Source: Fragum whitleyi
Taxonomy: Eukaryota > Mollusca > Bivalvia > Cardiida > Cardiidae
DNA length: 64,000 nucleotides
Assembly: GCA_948146395.1 (NCBI GenBank)
Contig: OX411552.1
Span: 7,654,186 to 7,718,185, forward strand
Direction: 5' to 3'
Under the pieces are notes generated by a model that saw nothing but the letters and a program-made list of their open reading frames with translations, had not been told where the DNA came from and searched no databases. This document shows positions 1 to 37,400 of this stretch, in pieces; position 1 is the first letter of the stretch, and each line of letters starts with the position of its first letter. The position numbers and the translations under genes are program-made.

Positions 1-45
1 TCAAAAACATGAAATAACCCTAAAATAAATATTTGTATAATTCAG

Positions 46-23048
<23,003 letters not shown>

Positions 23049-23504
23049 CATACATTGTGTGGCATAAATTATTATTTGGACGTGTATAAGACTGCTATTA
23101 AATGATCTTTGTTGTTAACCCTTGTTCTAATGAGTATTATCCTTCTTCAGAATTCAAGGCAAAATCCTTGAAAGAACTAAGTATTTTCTTTTAATATAAA
23201 CAAATTTTGTTTAAAAGAGGTCAATAGGTGTAGCACACTAAAATAAGACATCACATCTACACCTATATTTGTCTAAGCCTTTTGCTTAAACAGATTCCAA
23301 GCATGAGTTAAACATGAACAAATTTATGAACGTTATATCCTTTCAATTCGTGCTCTCATCTGTGTCTGCTTGTTCAAAAACCAAGGTCATTTTACAGATG
23401 CCAAAATAAAGACCGCCTAGGACCTAATGTTGAATACTTTTTATCTGAATCGTATTTTGTGATAGGCCCCACATTTTTCCAGTTGTTATATCATTAACCC
23501 TTTG
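23049..23504 (+). other. SPG7: SPG7 3' UTR and flank
   Basis: The stretch downstream of TGA. Candidate poly(A) signals are ATTAAA (about 23097) and AATAAA (about 23405). No other gene is seen. Confidence 0.45.
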
Positions 23505-23722
23505 CTGTTTAATCCCTGCTTTTTATGTGCCTGTGATTCTATGATTGAGAAAACATTGTGAAAAAAGAAGAAATTGCTTCTGACAAGCAATTTCTTCTTT
23601 TTCCACACTATTTTCTACCCTACTGTATGGTTATTTTTCTAATTAAATCCACTTTAAATTTTCGTCTGCAAAACCTTTGAATTTGGACTGGTCCAAAATT
23701 TTGTAAAACAGGAAAGGATTAA
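23505..23722 (+). mobile_element. Hairpin-centred MITE-like repeat, copy P1
   Basis: CCTTTGCTGTTTAATCCCTG ... GAAGAAATTGCTTCTGACAAGCAATTTCTTC ... TTTAAATTTTCGTCTGCAAA ... ACAGGAAAGGATT. The central stem is GAAGAAATTGCTT against AAGCAATTTCTTC. The whole 215 bp is present inverted at 30404-30622. Confidence 0.75.
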
Positions 23723-24109
23723 ATGAAGTCTGTTTCTGATATGATGAAATTCTCATCTGCCTCTTAACTTGTCAGATTTATTAGAACATGTTACTGTATT
23801 TGACATGAAAAATGAAAACATTGTCAAGTATTTCTAAATTTTTGTTTGTTTATTAAAGATTATATATACAATACATTATTGTGTTACTTAATTCTATATT
23901 GCTAATAACAACTGTAACAATCATGTAGAAAAAGAAATGCACCATCATAAATATGTGACCTATCACACAAAAAGGGACCATCTGGGAACTTATTGAAAAC
24001 AATATTTGAAAAAAAGATTGGTTCTAGAACAGGCCAACCAGAGGTCAAAATTTCTTCACAGGAAGGTAGATTGATTATTCTCAATTCAGAAAATTAGTAA
24101 AAGGGGAAA

Positions 24110-24175
24110 AGTTTCGACCCTGGTCAGTCTGCGCACTCGGCGCAGTCTGACAACGGTATGGTCCCTTTTCACATG
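24110..24175. repeat. Palindromic repeat fragment
   Basis: CCTGGTCAGTCTGCGCACTC with GGCGCAGTCTGAC forms a short palindrome of the dispersed type seen at 14960-15110. Confidence 0.4.
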
Positions 24176-24284
24176 ATAGGTTAAATTTTATGCCATTTAA
24201 TGCTCCAGACTTGTCTTACAAACAGACACTCACAAGCCAAGATTAAACAGGCGTAGGCCAGGGTCGCACCCATGTGGACAAGTT

Positions 24285-24601
24285 TGATAATGCCCCCTTC
24301 CAAGAAGGGAAGGATGGACAAGGATGGACAGACTGACCAACAAGTGCAAAGCAATATACCCCCTCTTTGCACTTGTCGGTTGTTTGGTCGGGCCATCCTT
24401 TGACCGATTTTGTCCGGAGCATATCTCAAAAATCATGAAACTTCACAGGTGGATAGATCTCATTGAGGAGAAGTGCAGTGCTTAAGAACCATAACTTTAC
24501 TCATCATATTTTGTGAGTTATTGCCCTTTGTTGATTGACAAATAATAGGCTATTGACCGGCTTTTATGGGGGGCATAAATGTTTTACAAACATCTCTTGT
24601 C
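24285..24601 (+). mobile_element. Family D element with inverted duplicated head
   Basis: From about 24360 to 24601 it matches 14457-14733 and ends with hairpin ATGTTT-TAC-AAACAT and CTCTTGTC. The preceding 24285-24360 is the same head in reverse complement (GTGCAAAGCAATATACCCCC then TTTGCACTTGTC), so the element begins with a head-to-head duplication. Confidence 0.6.
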
Positions 24602-25388
24602 TAATCATAGCACTACATGGCACTAATTGCTGATCTTTGGAACCCAAAATTTCTAAATTGTCTGCATGGGTCCAACCCCTGCACACATCCTCTTATTTTC
24701 ACCTATGATCAGTTGTAGACTATTTGTTCATAAGAATTGATTTGAGGGGAAGACACCATTTAAAGAGTAAATGAGAGAAGATGAGTTGAAAAAATACTTT
24801 TTTTGATTCATTGTGATAGAATGATCTAAAGTGGAAGAACATTTATTAAAAACATTAAAAATCTTGTATCTAACATTATGAAGGTCCCACATCACTCACC
24901 TTTGTCTCCTTGACTTTTAGCAGATTGATGGGCAGACTGATTACGGACATTGATCTCTCTAAACCCTTGTCATGATGATTAAAAATTCTTGGCAAAATTG
25001 CAACTAAATCAAAGTGCTCAAAGCTCTGGATGTACTTAATGTAATTAGGTATTCATTTTGAAAATTAAATTTTCTAGCTTTTTTGGTTTCAAAAAAGGAA
25101 TAACAGGTGGTATGGACAAAGATCAGACTGCACATATGTGCAGGCTGATGTTTGTCTATAGCTCCTGCCAAGGCAGGAATATTCCGGGTTCAGCATGACA
25201 AGAGTTAATAAGTCACCTTGAACACTTTGCACTGTGGTGAGCGTTTAAAAACGACAAAGCAGAGTTGTGATTGAGCTAAAACATTGGAGCTGCTGCCAAT
25301 CCTGCCTATTAAGTCTGGCTATGGACCTCCACAGCTGTTGAAAGTTTGGACTCCTCCATGTAGATATATGCTATAGTCAATATGAATT
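24602..25388. other. Between SPG7 and CCNDBP1 (convergent 3' ends)
   Basis: It contains a possible minus-strand AATAAA at 24842-24847 for CCNDBP1, and a palindromic repeat at about 25105-25205 (GGTATGGACAAAGATCAGAC ... GCAGGAATATTCCGGGTTCA) also present at about 35175-35285. No exon is seen. Confidence 0.5.
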
Positions 25389-25494
25389 TCAGGTATTCAA
25401 AACCAGGCTATGTATTTTACTGAAGTTGTGTAAATTGGCTCTCTTTAGAAATTCTATCCATTTGGAGTCATCTTCTGTTATAAAATGACAGCTT
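25389..25494 (-). CDS. CCNDBP1: CCNDBP1 last exon
   Basis: The minus-strand acceptor is TTTTTTCCAG. It encodes SCHFITEDDSKWIEFLKRAN, aligning with SHVTPQPEDSWIPLLINA, then a short tail ending in TGA at 25389-25391. Confidence 0.85.
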
Positions 25495-28400
25495 CTGGAA
25501 AAAACAAAACAACAAAATACCTTTCATTGAGTAAAGAACAAGAGCTGTCAAAACTTGACTTCCTTGTGTTTGATAGTTAGCAAATCAATATCAACATTGG
25601 AAAGTTTCATTCAATGAAAGTCAAAGTAATGAATCTTTGTCTACACAGTCACAAAAGTATGTGCCTCTCAATTTCAGATTTATGAATCTTTGGGCTGATA
25701 CACTGCAAATCAATTATAATGCTGTGCTTTAAATCAACATTCAAAATTTACTTTTAACAGTTTACCGTGACATCTTGGGAGAAATGTAAAAGTATCACAT
25801 CAAGCGCCTTTTAAAAGACATGTTTATCAAAAACATATTTCTAACCAGTGTTTGTCACTAGTCTAGTAAATTAATATAGCAGTAGCTCATGCTAGGGCGA
25901 ATTAAACATTTCCTTTAATGCTAGCGCAGTCTACAGAGTCTATGCTCGGCTGTTAAATGCTGGATGGTGAAAAGAGCGCGGGTCGAAAAAGGGGCATTAT
26001 TTGCACAAAATGCTTCTAGAGACCACTTTTCAACAGTCAGTGTCTTTACCAATCAAAAGTTTAAGCAAATTGTGAAGTTTTTGTGTTATAAATGAGTGAC
26101 TTCGTCTAATGACCTTGACCAATGACCTTGACAATGTAATGTATGTGACAGTCTTGGAATGCACTTTTGAAGTTTCAAGGCTCTATGACTAACCAATCCA
26201 AAGCAACGGCTAATATTAGTTTTAACTACAAAAATTTGACCTTAAGAAATTACCTTGACCTTGACTGATAACCTTGAACTTGGTACCAACAGAAAGGCCT
26301 TGTCTCAGGCAATCATCATGTGAAATCAAAAGACCCAATCACTTACCATTTAAAAGTTATGGCTAATGTTTTTGTGGTTTCTCTCACAAATTTGACCTTG
26401 AAAAAAGACCTTGACTGATGACCTTGAGCTTGGACCCATCATAAAGGCCTTGTCCCAGGCAATCATCATATGAAATATGAAAGCCCTATCACTTACCATT
26501 CAAATGTTAAAGACAAGATTTCAAGCTAGTAAGGTTAGAATACATTTTCAATGAAATTAAATATATTTTTTTTTATGGTGAATTCAAATGTCCCTATTTA
26601 TGTGTATGTTTGATTTAGTTCTCAAATATATGTAGTTTGTCAGTCTGCACATGCAAAATTTCATGGAAATCCCATTGATTGATTGATTGATTGATTGAAT
26701 GTAGTTTAATGCCGCTTTCAACATTATTTCAGTTAATAGAGGCGGCTGGAGCACCTAGTAATGGATTCCTAGTATTTCTCTCACCAGTACAACCATCACA
26801 TTCTCTCCTAGCCTCCAGCTGCTATCTCACATAGGTCTACGATTATCAACCCATTGGTGAGAAACAAATAAATTGGAAAGAATGAGTGCCGCCGTCGGCT
26901 TTGGCAAAAGGTAAAGACAAGGATCAGCATGAAAAAAACAGGATCAGGGTAGGTTTAGCATTGCAAATGTTAAACACTCATCATACAATTTGGAATAACT
27001 TACTTCAAAAATTCAAGTATTTCTTTATTCCTGTCCTTCAAATCAGCAGCCTGAAAAACACAATAGAAAGCAATGTGCAAAGATCTGTAATGGGAAACTT
27101 TTGGAAGAATAACTCATTCTTCCAAAATTTTCCCTATTACAGAGCATCATAGACTTTGACCTTAACTTTGCCTTTCTGGACGATTATAGACGAGTGTGTG
27201 GTGTAACCTTGATGGTAAAACTGATATATAACATTGTCTGTGCATGTAATATTCTCCAAGGATTGACCTGTCTGGATGAAGCATCACTTTATCCAAATTC
27301 CGATATCATTTCTTCATGTTGCTTATTACTTAAACTTTTGGCTCCAAAAAGTAGCCAGGTTGCAAAATCCTCTACAGGATGGCAATAATAATTACTGTAT
27401 TGAATTGTACTTTATTTTTGCTTCATTTTTTTTTAAATCGTTCAATGAATTAAATGATTTAAACCTATTTATTTATCATTGATTGGGAAACAGGTTCTTC
27501 CAACTGAGATAAACCCCTATCAATTCTGCTTCCTGCAAATGAACCAGTACCAAATGTGTGGACCAATGAAAGAACCAAGATCGATAGCCACTCCGGGGAA
27601 TCAAACTCGGGACCTTTGGGTACGGAGGCCAGCCCTCTACCTCTAGACCACAGACATCACTAATTAATTATATAGCACAATAAATTTGAATGATTGTTTT
27701 TACACATATACATTGCAGCAAATTGATAAATAAACATGACAAACATTGCTTTGACAATGGCAGGAAATCAAAATACGCATGGAAAAGTGTGTGATTTCAA
27801 GATAAAGAAGTTCTTCTTTAAAAATCTTAGGTTTTCCGCAATCTTTTTTTTTTTTTTTTTTTTTATCATAGCCTGTTTTGAGGTGTACTCTAATGATTCT
27901 GCATCAAATATGATACTACTACAATGAAAAATAGTAATTAATGGAAAAAGGATTGAAACAACATTTCCCAGATGCTGATATCTTTTTTTCTGAAAGTAGT
28001 TTGGATTGTTATGTGAGGAATTGGCCATATTGTGATCAATGTGAATACCTGTGAATGCTCAGGATAAAGTACATGAAATTAAGACTCCTTCGGCTGGTAG
28101 GATTATTGGAAATATCATCATGCATAGACTCATTTCATTTAAAAACATGATTGATTCTAATTGAATGTTTTTAGATGGCATTGTAGCGTCAAAGGAAAGG
28201 GGATTTTATGGGGGATTTTTATTTTAACAAAATACTTCTCCATCTAGTAAAGTCATGTGGCCATGTAAATTATGATAATGGCCCTTAAATATCATAAAAG
28301 GTATAAAATGTGGCATAAAGATATTGAAGTAGCAGTTTCTTAATACAAGTTCTAATTTGTCAAAAAAATGTGATTTTTTGGAAGCAAAATTAAGATTCAA

Positions 28401-31400
28401 TAGGATAAGGGTTAATGTGAGATACTTACCCTTTGTTCAACCACAGACAGCCTAAGTGGTGGGTAGACACAAGTGGCTAGTTCATCAACTACAGGACTCA
28501 ATCTCTCTACACAGTCGACCAGCGTATCAATCTGCCCAACGTTCTCTGTCGTATCACAGCTCCCACGACTCTCCAACGGTGTTTTACATTTCTTTACTAC
28601 GTTTTTTGAGCACTTCAATAGTCCTAGACAAAATTGCACAATATTTCTGTCGGCCTCCGACCATTTATAATCCTGTTCCTCCGATATTTCAGGATCTCCG
28701 AGAAAGTCTCCTTCATCATCTTCATCACAGTTCAACGCCTAAAATTGTAAATGCGAAAGATTTTTATGATATGAGCATGTGCGTGACATTTCCAACAATG
28801 ATGCATGCTTGAGGTGAAACTACTGACCAGTCTAGACAGCCACATCATGCAAGGAGAATTTTCACTGACAGCCAGAAGAGGAAACATGACCTTATCTATC
28901 TACAGAGCATAAAGTGAAGACTCTGGTCAGACTGTGCGGATGCACAGGCTGGCCAGAGGCTTTGCTTTGTGCTTGTGTGAAATTGTTGGAAATGCCACGC
29001 ACAGGCTCATATGATAATAATATGATAAAATATTTTTGATATTACACTGGTGTTATTACACTACAGGAATTACTATGCAAATTACCTAAGAATGGACATC
29101 AGCGTTATATTTTTGCTTGAAAATGATGTCATACTGGATTTGCTGATGTAATATAGCAAACGGGATTATATGTATCATGGAATAATTTAAATCGATAACC
29201 CTTGTAATTTCGTTTTATCTCAAAAACCCAGGTCATATTATAAATAGAATATCAAATTTGTGGTCATTAAATACCAAGTTTACTTTACTCATCATCCAAA
29301 ACAGATAAAAAAAACACAGCACAACTGTTTAATAAAAAAAATAGATAAAAATTAGTATTCAGTGACCACTAATGCAAAGTCGACTATATAATGCCACTTC
29401 TGCACAACATTAACATATGTTATAAAGAAATCATAGATTCCATGCTGCTACAAAACAAGTGATTAATATTAGCTCCACAAAATGGGTTTGTAAAACAAGA
29501 ATGCTCCTGAAACAGCAAATTTCCAATAAATTTGACATTGCAGATGACCTTGACCTTGTCCCATGATCTGGCTTCCAACAGATGCCTATCATTGAAATGA
29601 ATGATTATGCCAAATATGAACAATTTATCTTAAATAGGCTGGAAGGAATTTCCAATGTCAAGGTTTTTTTTTTAATTTTTGCTGACAGACAGATGGACAA
29701 TGGTAACACAATATGCCCCTGACCTTTTGATGTGGGGGGCATAACAATAAATACAAATGACCATAAAATTCTTTGATAGTCCAATATTGAAATATGATAG
29801 TAACATTTCAAAGTCAGTTTCAATTTAGAAATAAATACTTTACAAAGGTAAAAATTTGACATAAAAGTTAAAATTGCTTGTTACAAGCAATATCTCCTTT
29901 TTTTCAATGTTTTCTTAAGCTTATTTTCTACAGTATGTTACTGACAGTCAAATTTTTAAGTCAGATGAGTGTAATTTTACTGTCAACTTGTTGAAGGAGT
30001 GAAATTTTCCAGTAAACTTGTCCAAGAACAGGTGAAATTTGGCTGTCAACTTTTTCAAGTAAAATTGAATTTTTCCCCATCAATTTGCCCAAGGACAAGT
30101 GAGAAAATTCATGATCCTGATCAAACAATTTTACACATACCTCTGTTAGTTCCGTATGAGCATCATCTATTAACCGACAATTCTTGAGGATCACCTGACA
30201 GGCTGCCTCACTGTTATCTGAAAATATTGAAACATTCTTCAATTATTACTGCCATATTTTAAGAAGATAATTATTTGAGCATTATTAGGACAGGAAAATC
30301 AACTTCTATGTGGTTAAACTTTCAACAGAACTGTGCGACAAAACCTTTTGGTAATGGTATGTGTTTGATACAAGAGTACAACCCCTAGGTAGAGTTAACC
30401 CTCTCCTGTTTCACAAAATTTTGGACCTACCCAAATTCAAAGGTTTTGCAGACGAAAATTTAAAGTGGATTTCATTTGAAAAATAACCATTCTCTAGGGT
30501 AAAAAATAGTGTGGAAAAAGAAGAAATTGCTTGTCAGAAGCAATTTCTTCTTTTTTCACAATGTTTTCTCAATCATAAAATCACAGGCACGTAAAAAGCA
30601 GGGATTAAACAGCAAAGGGCTCACACAGAACTTACAGAGGTATGTGTAAAATTGTTTGATACTATAGTACCAACCTTAAGGTAAATCTAAGAGTTTATAT
30701 TTGATAGTACTAAGTAGAGCACTAACTGTTAGGTAAAGTAAAGTGTTTATGGCTGACCTATTGTATCAACTTTCAGGTAAAGTTATTCTGCGTTTTTAAT
30801 GAACTGGCAGAGCAGGGCTTAGCCGTGACACAATTGGGCGAGTTAAATTTTAAATATTTTGGGTTCATTGAAAACTTAGTTGGCAATAATCCTGAAAGCA
30901 TGCAGATAGCTGTATCATTAAACAAAGGATTCACATGCTTATAGAGAGTGAACACATTATAGTTGGGTTACCAAAGCCTCGTAACTTCAGCTTGGACAAG
31001 CTAAGGTTACGAGAGTTTTGTTACCAACCTACGCTTTAATTATGTTGACTATCTTTAGAGGTAAGAAATGATGAACAAGAGGACCATGGTGGTCCTAGAT
31101 CGCTCACCTGAGTCTTTTTGACCCCTGGGAAGTCACATCAATTAAATAGGCAGATGTCATAAAGAAGATAATATAAAACCAAGTTTCATGAAGTTTGATC
31201 CAAAACAATGGCTGGCCTCTAAGGGCATTAAGACCCCTTTTCCCATGATATGGCATGGATTCATCCCATGTATAATGGGGTTAATCCTTGTGGCCTGGCC
31301 AACATATTGACCAAGTTTCATTAAGATTGGACCATATTTTTGGCCACTAGAGGGTAAACAAGAAAATTGTCATAAGGGCCCCTTTTCCTATGATATGGCA

Positions 31401-34400
31401 TGGATCCTTCCCATTTTCAATAGGGTTCATCCCTTTGACAAGACCAACATTCTGACCAAGTTTCATGAAGATTGGGCCATATTTGTGGCCTCTAAAGCTT
31501 AAACATGAAAAAAATCATTAAGGCCCCTTTTCCCTTGATATGGCATGGATCCTTCCCATTTTCAATAGGGTTCATCCCTGTGACCGGGCCAACATTCAGA
31601 CAAAGTTTCATGAAGACTGTGCCATATTTATGGCCTCCAGAGTGTAGACATGAAATTTTTCAATAAGGCCCCTTTTCCCTTGATTTTGCATGGATCCTCC
31701 CAATTTTCAATAGGGTTCATCCTTGTGACCTGGCCTACATTCTGACCAAGTTTAATGATGATTGGACCATATTTGTGGCCTCTAGAGTGTAAACAAGAAA
31801 ATTGTCAATAAGGCCCCTTTTCCCTTGATATGGCATGGATCCTTCCCATTTTCAATAGGGCTCATCCTTGTGACCTGACCTACATTCTGACCAAGTTTCA
31901 CTAAGATTGGACCATATTTGTGGCCTCTAGAGTGTAAACAAGAAAATTGTCAACAAGGCTCCTTTTCCCATGATATGGCATGGATCCCTCCCATTTTCAA
32001 TAGCGTTCATCCTTGTGACCTTTGCCAACATTTTGACCAAGTTTCATGAAGATTTGGCCATATTTGTGGCCTTTAAAGTGTAAACAAGAAAATTGTCAAT
32101 AAGGCTCCTTTTCCCTTGATTTTGCATGGATCCCTCCCATTTTCAATAGGGTTCATCCTTGTGACCTGACCAACATTCTGACCAAGTTTAATGAAGATTG
32201 GATCATATTTGTGGCCTCTAGAGTGTAAACACTTAAATTGTTGACACCGGACGATGAACAACACACGACAGACGACAGACATTCAATGATCACAAAAGCT
32301 CACCTTGAGCATGATATGCTCAGGTGAGCTAAAAAATGCTGATTTACCTTAAACTTAAGTGCATTGACCCATTACTTAGACTCCGCCCTGCCAGGGGAAA
32401 AATCGTGGATCATGGATTATAAGTGTTAATGTTTTATAGTGTAGCACCAACCTTTAGTTAAAGTTCAATGTTTATATTCAATAGTAGAGAACCAACCTTT
32501 AGGTAAAGTTAAGTGTTTATCTGTTTCTTCCCAAACTAAACCAGTTGATTGAAGTTGATCTGGGGAGCTGAAATAGTGGATACATCTTGTAAATAAAATG
32601 ACAGCGAGAGATAACGGATAAGAAGTTAAATTTTCCATGATTAATCATTATTTTGTATAAAAGAGAATCATGATATGTCTGTAACATGTCCAAATATTGC
32701 AATCTTTAAAGAGATTGTTTTGCACTGAATAAAACTTTACGGTATAATGCATGTACCGCGAAAAGAGTAATTATTTTTAGTTTCAGCAAATTCAGCTTTA
32801 GTCTTGAATGGAACTGATCTTTCTTGCCTAGGCACACTTTAAAACGCGGAATGCAACTTTTGACAAACTGGACAAGTCAAAATTTTGTCATCTTGTACCA
32901 ATGCTGCAGAAAACCCACCCTGCTCCTCCATTCTTGATAGTTTCTATCAAGCTTTTTGTACTTTCTAAACTTTCTTCCACAGATGACTTGATGGCCTTTC
33001 TTAGAGTCACACCTGCAAGTTGAAATTAAAGAGGGTATTGAGTTAGTTGTCATTGAATACAGAATTTATTAAATGAGTTGTCTATAAACAGATATAAACG
33101 AGGCTGCGCCAAGTTTTTATCTGTTTTAGATGACAAGTTTAATAAATTTGGTATTGAATGAGTACAAATTTGATATCCTATTTATAAATTGTCCCAAATT
33201 TGCATGATAAAATGAAGAAATTACGATGTTTATCAATTCCAGTAATTCTGCGAAACATTTAACACTGTTTGCAAAACGATGTCAGCTAATCTAATATGAA
33301 AAAATAATCTAATTATGTTGCTATCCATTCTTAGCTTATTTACATATTTATTCCACTAGTGTAATAACACCAGTCTAATATAAAAAATATTCAACAGGGT
33401 TATTTCAACCTCACGGCGTAGGTCAGAGTAGAAATAATTTACAGTCCATCTTGCTTCAGCCACCACGTCTAAGTCTAATAATTTAAGTGACCATTTTCAT
33501 TAAGAAACAATTTTCAAATCCTCTTCTTTAATTGAAAACATCTTAAAAAGTACTTATTGGTCTAAAATTTATTAAGAATATTCTTTTGAGTTTTAACAAC
33601 ATTGGATTATTATGAAATTTGCAACAATATACATTTTCAATCAGTATCAACTCATTGATGGGAGACAAAAGCAGAGAATGTTCTCAAATTTTAAATTTAA
33701 ATAAATGTATGAAAATAAAAGATAATATAAATAAGTTGTTACTCATAACAACTAATTAATATTATCTTTTATGTTAATACATTAAAATGAGAATTTAAAC
33801 AGAATTACTGCTTTAATCTCAAATTGAAATTTGAGAAAATTTAGAGTTGAGAATGAGAAAAGTTTTATAACTTCGGACCATGACCTTGATGATATAGAGA
33901 TTAAATGTTTGTTTCAGTTTAAGATTGGTTTGTCTTTATTTGTTTGTTTGGGTTTAATGCCACTTTCAACAATCTTGCAGTTATATCACAGAGACTGGAG
34001 CACCTAACAATGGATTCCTGGTATTTCTCACACCAGTTCTACCATAACATCCCTTCCTAGCCTCCAGCTGCTATCCCACATAGGTCTACGGTTATCAAAC
34101 CTACAGGTGCAAGACAAACAGTCGGATTGACTGATATTATTATTCCAAATATGACAATTGTCTTTTAACCTTTTTCTTAAAATTTCAAACTAATCCTACT
34201 GCATTTCCTCTAATAATAGCGCCCTTCAGAATAGTAGCACCCCTACATTTTTTACTAAGAAAGCCCATTTCTAGTGCCTCAATTTTAGGAACAAGTTGAG
34301 ACTTCTTCTCTAATTTGATGTGAATTTCCTGTAATCAATCATTTATATGGTAGTTTTGAAGAAATTCACTTCAAATTAAAGGGAAAAGGGCCAAAAAGGA

Positions 34401-37400
34401 CATCAATTTTAAATCAGAAAATGCATACTTAATAAAAGCTCCCTGAACATGTTATGTATAGTTCTCAGGAGTGTTTATTAGGAGAAATATGGTAATTGAT
34501 AGAGGTTGTAGATGGTAATGAATTAGTCTGTTCCCTGTCTTATGTTATAAAAAATATTGTGGTTAATGGAGAAATTGCTTGTTACAAGTTATTTCTTCCT
34601 TTCTCTTCAATATTTCTTATAAGTAAAATCACTGGGACATAAAACAAGGGCACTGCATGTGGGTGCAAGTGCTGGATAATGCAAAAAATCCAAGTTGAAA
34701 AGAGCCATAACTGTTACTTAAAAAACCTTATAGAATTCTCTCTCTTGATAGACTTGACAGCTCTTGTGATGGTGAACACATGCCAAGTTTCAAGAAGATA
34801 TTGTCAATAATAACTTTGACATGACCAAGATGATAGTTTATTACACCACTCTGACAACAATAGGAATGACACCCCACAGATGCCAATTATGTCATTATAT
34901 CTTTATACAGTTCCAAAACATTCCAGCTCACAGGAAAAGGTGTAGAAAGGGTTAAATAGTCTTGAAGTACAATGTAGACTGAATTGTTAAATTTGTCATC
35001 CCTTAGGCAACAAGAGGGTCAGGATAACCCTAACCAACTCATCTGGCATTCTTGCAAAGTTTCATTGAAATTGGCTTAGTTGTTCAGGAGGAGAAGAAGA
35101 AATTATAATTGATGATAGATGACAGACTTGGTGAACCTTAAAGCTCCCCTTGAGCATGTTGTGCTCAGGTGAGCTAAGAATTAACCCTTGTCATGCAGAA
35201 CCCAGAAAATTCCTGCTTTGGCAGGAGGTATGGACAAACATCAGCCTACACATGTGTGCAGTCTGATCTTTGTCTATACCACCTGTTTTTCCTTTTTAAA
35301 CCAGAAAAAAATCAGAAATTATATTTTCAAAATCAAATGCTGACTCACAAGTAGGGAATACAGAGCTTCAGCACTTTGATGTATTAAATATATAAATTTG
35401 CCAAGGTTTTTTATTCAGCATGACAAGGGTAATAACTTACCAGCAGTTTTTGGTAGTTTAGAGTACACAGACAGTAGAGCTACAGCTGTCTTCTCTACAG
35501 ATGTCAACAAACTTTCACATTCCGTATCTGGTGGTAGCGGTGGCTTAGAAAACACCAAGGATACCTTGGTAGCCTCATGGCCTAAAGCCTTCAACACAGC
35601 TCCTGCAATTAATGATAATGAAAATAACAATTTAATGAAAATTATTTCTGGCCTCCATTCAGGTCGGGCAAAAACTGGTCCCACCATCAACTGTCAGAAT
35701 AGCTTATTCTATGCTAATTTTAATAGTTGTCTTTGGGACTAGTCTAACCTGGAACGAGAACTGGAAACATACTGTCTGAGAGATAATTGATATAACAGAC
35801 AAGAAAACCTGCCCAGGGCCGATACACATAAACCTTGTCAAATTTGCATTGATTTGACTGCTGTAATCACTGGATACACAAATTTTGAGCTGTTATTTAT
35901 TTAATAATATTTTTATTTATAATAAATAATACTTTTTCAAGTCTTCTGGTTTGGACTTAAAAATCAGGTGGTAAAGGCTAAGATCAAAGACTGATCTTTT
36001 TCTACACCTGCTGCCAAAATAGGTTCAGCATGGCAAGGGGTAATTCTCTGTGATATATACAAGAATTTCATTACAATGTGAACAGTCTATATATAGCAAA
36101 GCCATGCCCTGCTACCTTTCATCCTGCATTTTTCAGACGTCATTCAATCAGAGATCAACACTAACACCAGTCCTTGGGCCCAAGACCTGTGCTTGTTAAG
36201 GAGGACTGGTAGATGTAACCAGGCTGCAGGTCCTTCAGGCCTGTAGATAATGGCAGTGTTAAGCATTTCAAATCTATCTTGTTTTACAAAATAATTGCTT
36301 TTCGAATACTAAAATTTGCAATACCAAATTTAAAACATTGTAGAAATAGAAGAAATTACTTGTCAAAAGCAATTTCTTCTTTTCCAACAATGTTTTTTCT
36401 TGAAATTAATCTCTTACATTGTTAAAAAATAAACACAGTTTTCATGCAGGACCTATTGTTATCATGGAGGACCTGTTATATTTTTGGCTAACAGGTCCTT
36501 CAGGCTTGTGGCAAACAGTACTTAATGTCAAACCCTGGTCATTTGAGTTTTTAATCATTTTCCTCCCACCAATGGGTGTTTGATATGAAGTTAGCAGCTG
36601 GTGGTTAGGATGAAATGTTGTGGTTGTACTGGTGTGAGGAAAACAGGAAATCATAGGTAGGTGGTCCAGCCAATGCTTTTAACTGCAACAATGTTGAAAG
36701 TGGCATTAAACTCAATACAATAAATCAATCATTCAACTAAAAATAGCAAGGCATAACAAGGACAGAAGTCTGTACTGCTGTTTACTTACATGACAGACTT
36801 GTATGCGCATATGAATCTAAATGACTTTTGAATTCCTGTGGAAGATACTTTTTAGTATTGTTAAGTACTGCAAAATATCTGAACATTTATTAAAATGAAA
36901 AAGTTTTGTGTTTTTACACCAAATAAATAATGTAATTATCCACTTAGAAGTAGAATTCTTTAGTTTGACTTGTCGATCGAATACAAACATATTGTAATCA
37001 CAAGTCACAATACCAAACTTAAGTTATATCTGTTAAGGTGAAACATGACAAATAATTACTGTGATCATTATAATAAAGTGAAACACATACATGTACATAC
37101 CTAATTTTATCTTGTATTCAGAGGAATTGAATTCACTAATATCACTACCATGTCCTTCAAAACCTGATGATGAAAAATAAAATAAGATAAAGCTTGTTCT
37201 AAGCGACTAGTACGGGAACCATCAAAAAGTGGTTGTTATCAAAATGTTTGCTTAATACCGTATTTCATAATAAGAAAGATAGATCATTTTGATAGCATAT
37301 ATACATATGGATTGTTGCATGATTTAACTGGAACTTATGATGTTTGAAAAATGCAGATAAGACGCTGCTCCACCGCAACGTCTGACGGTGTCAATTTCCA

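Noticed and set aside
28456..28812. Plus-strand 118-codon open frame
   Set aside because: It is the antisense shadow of CCNDBP1 exon 6.
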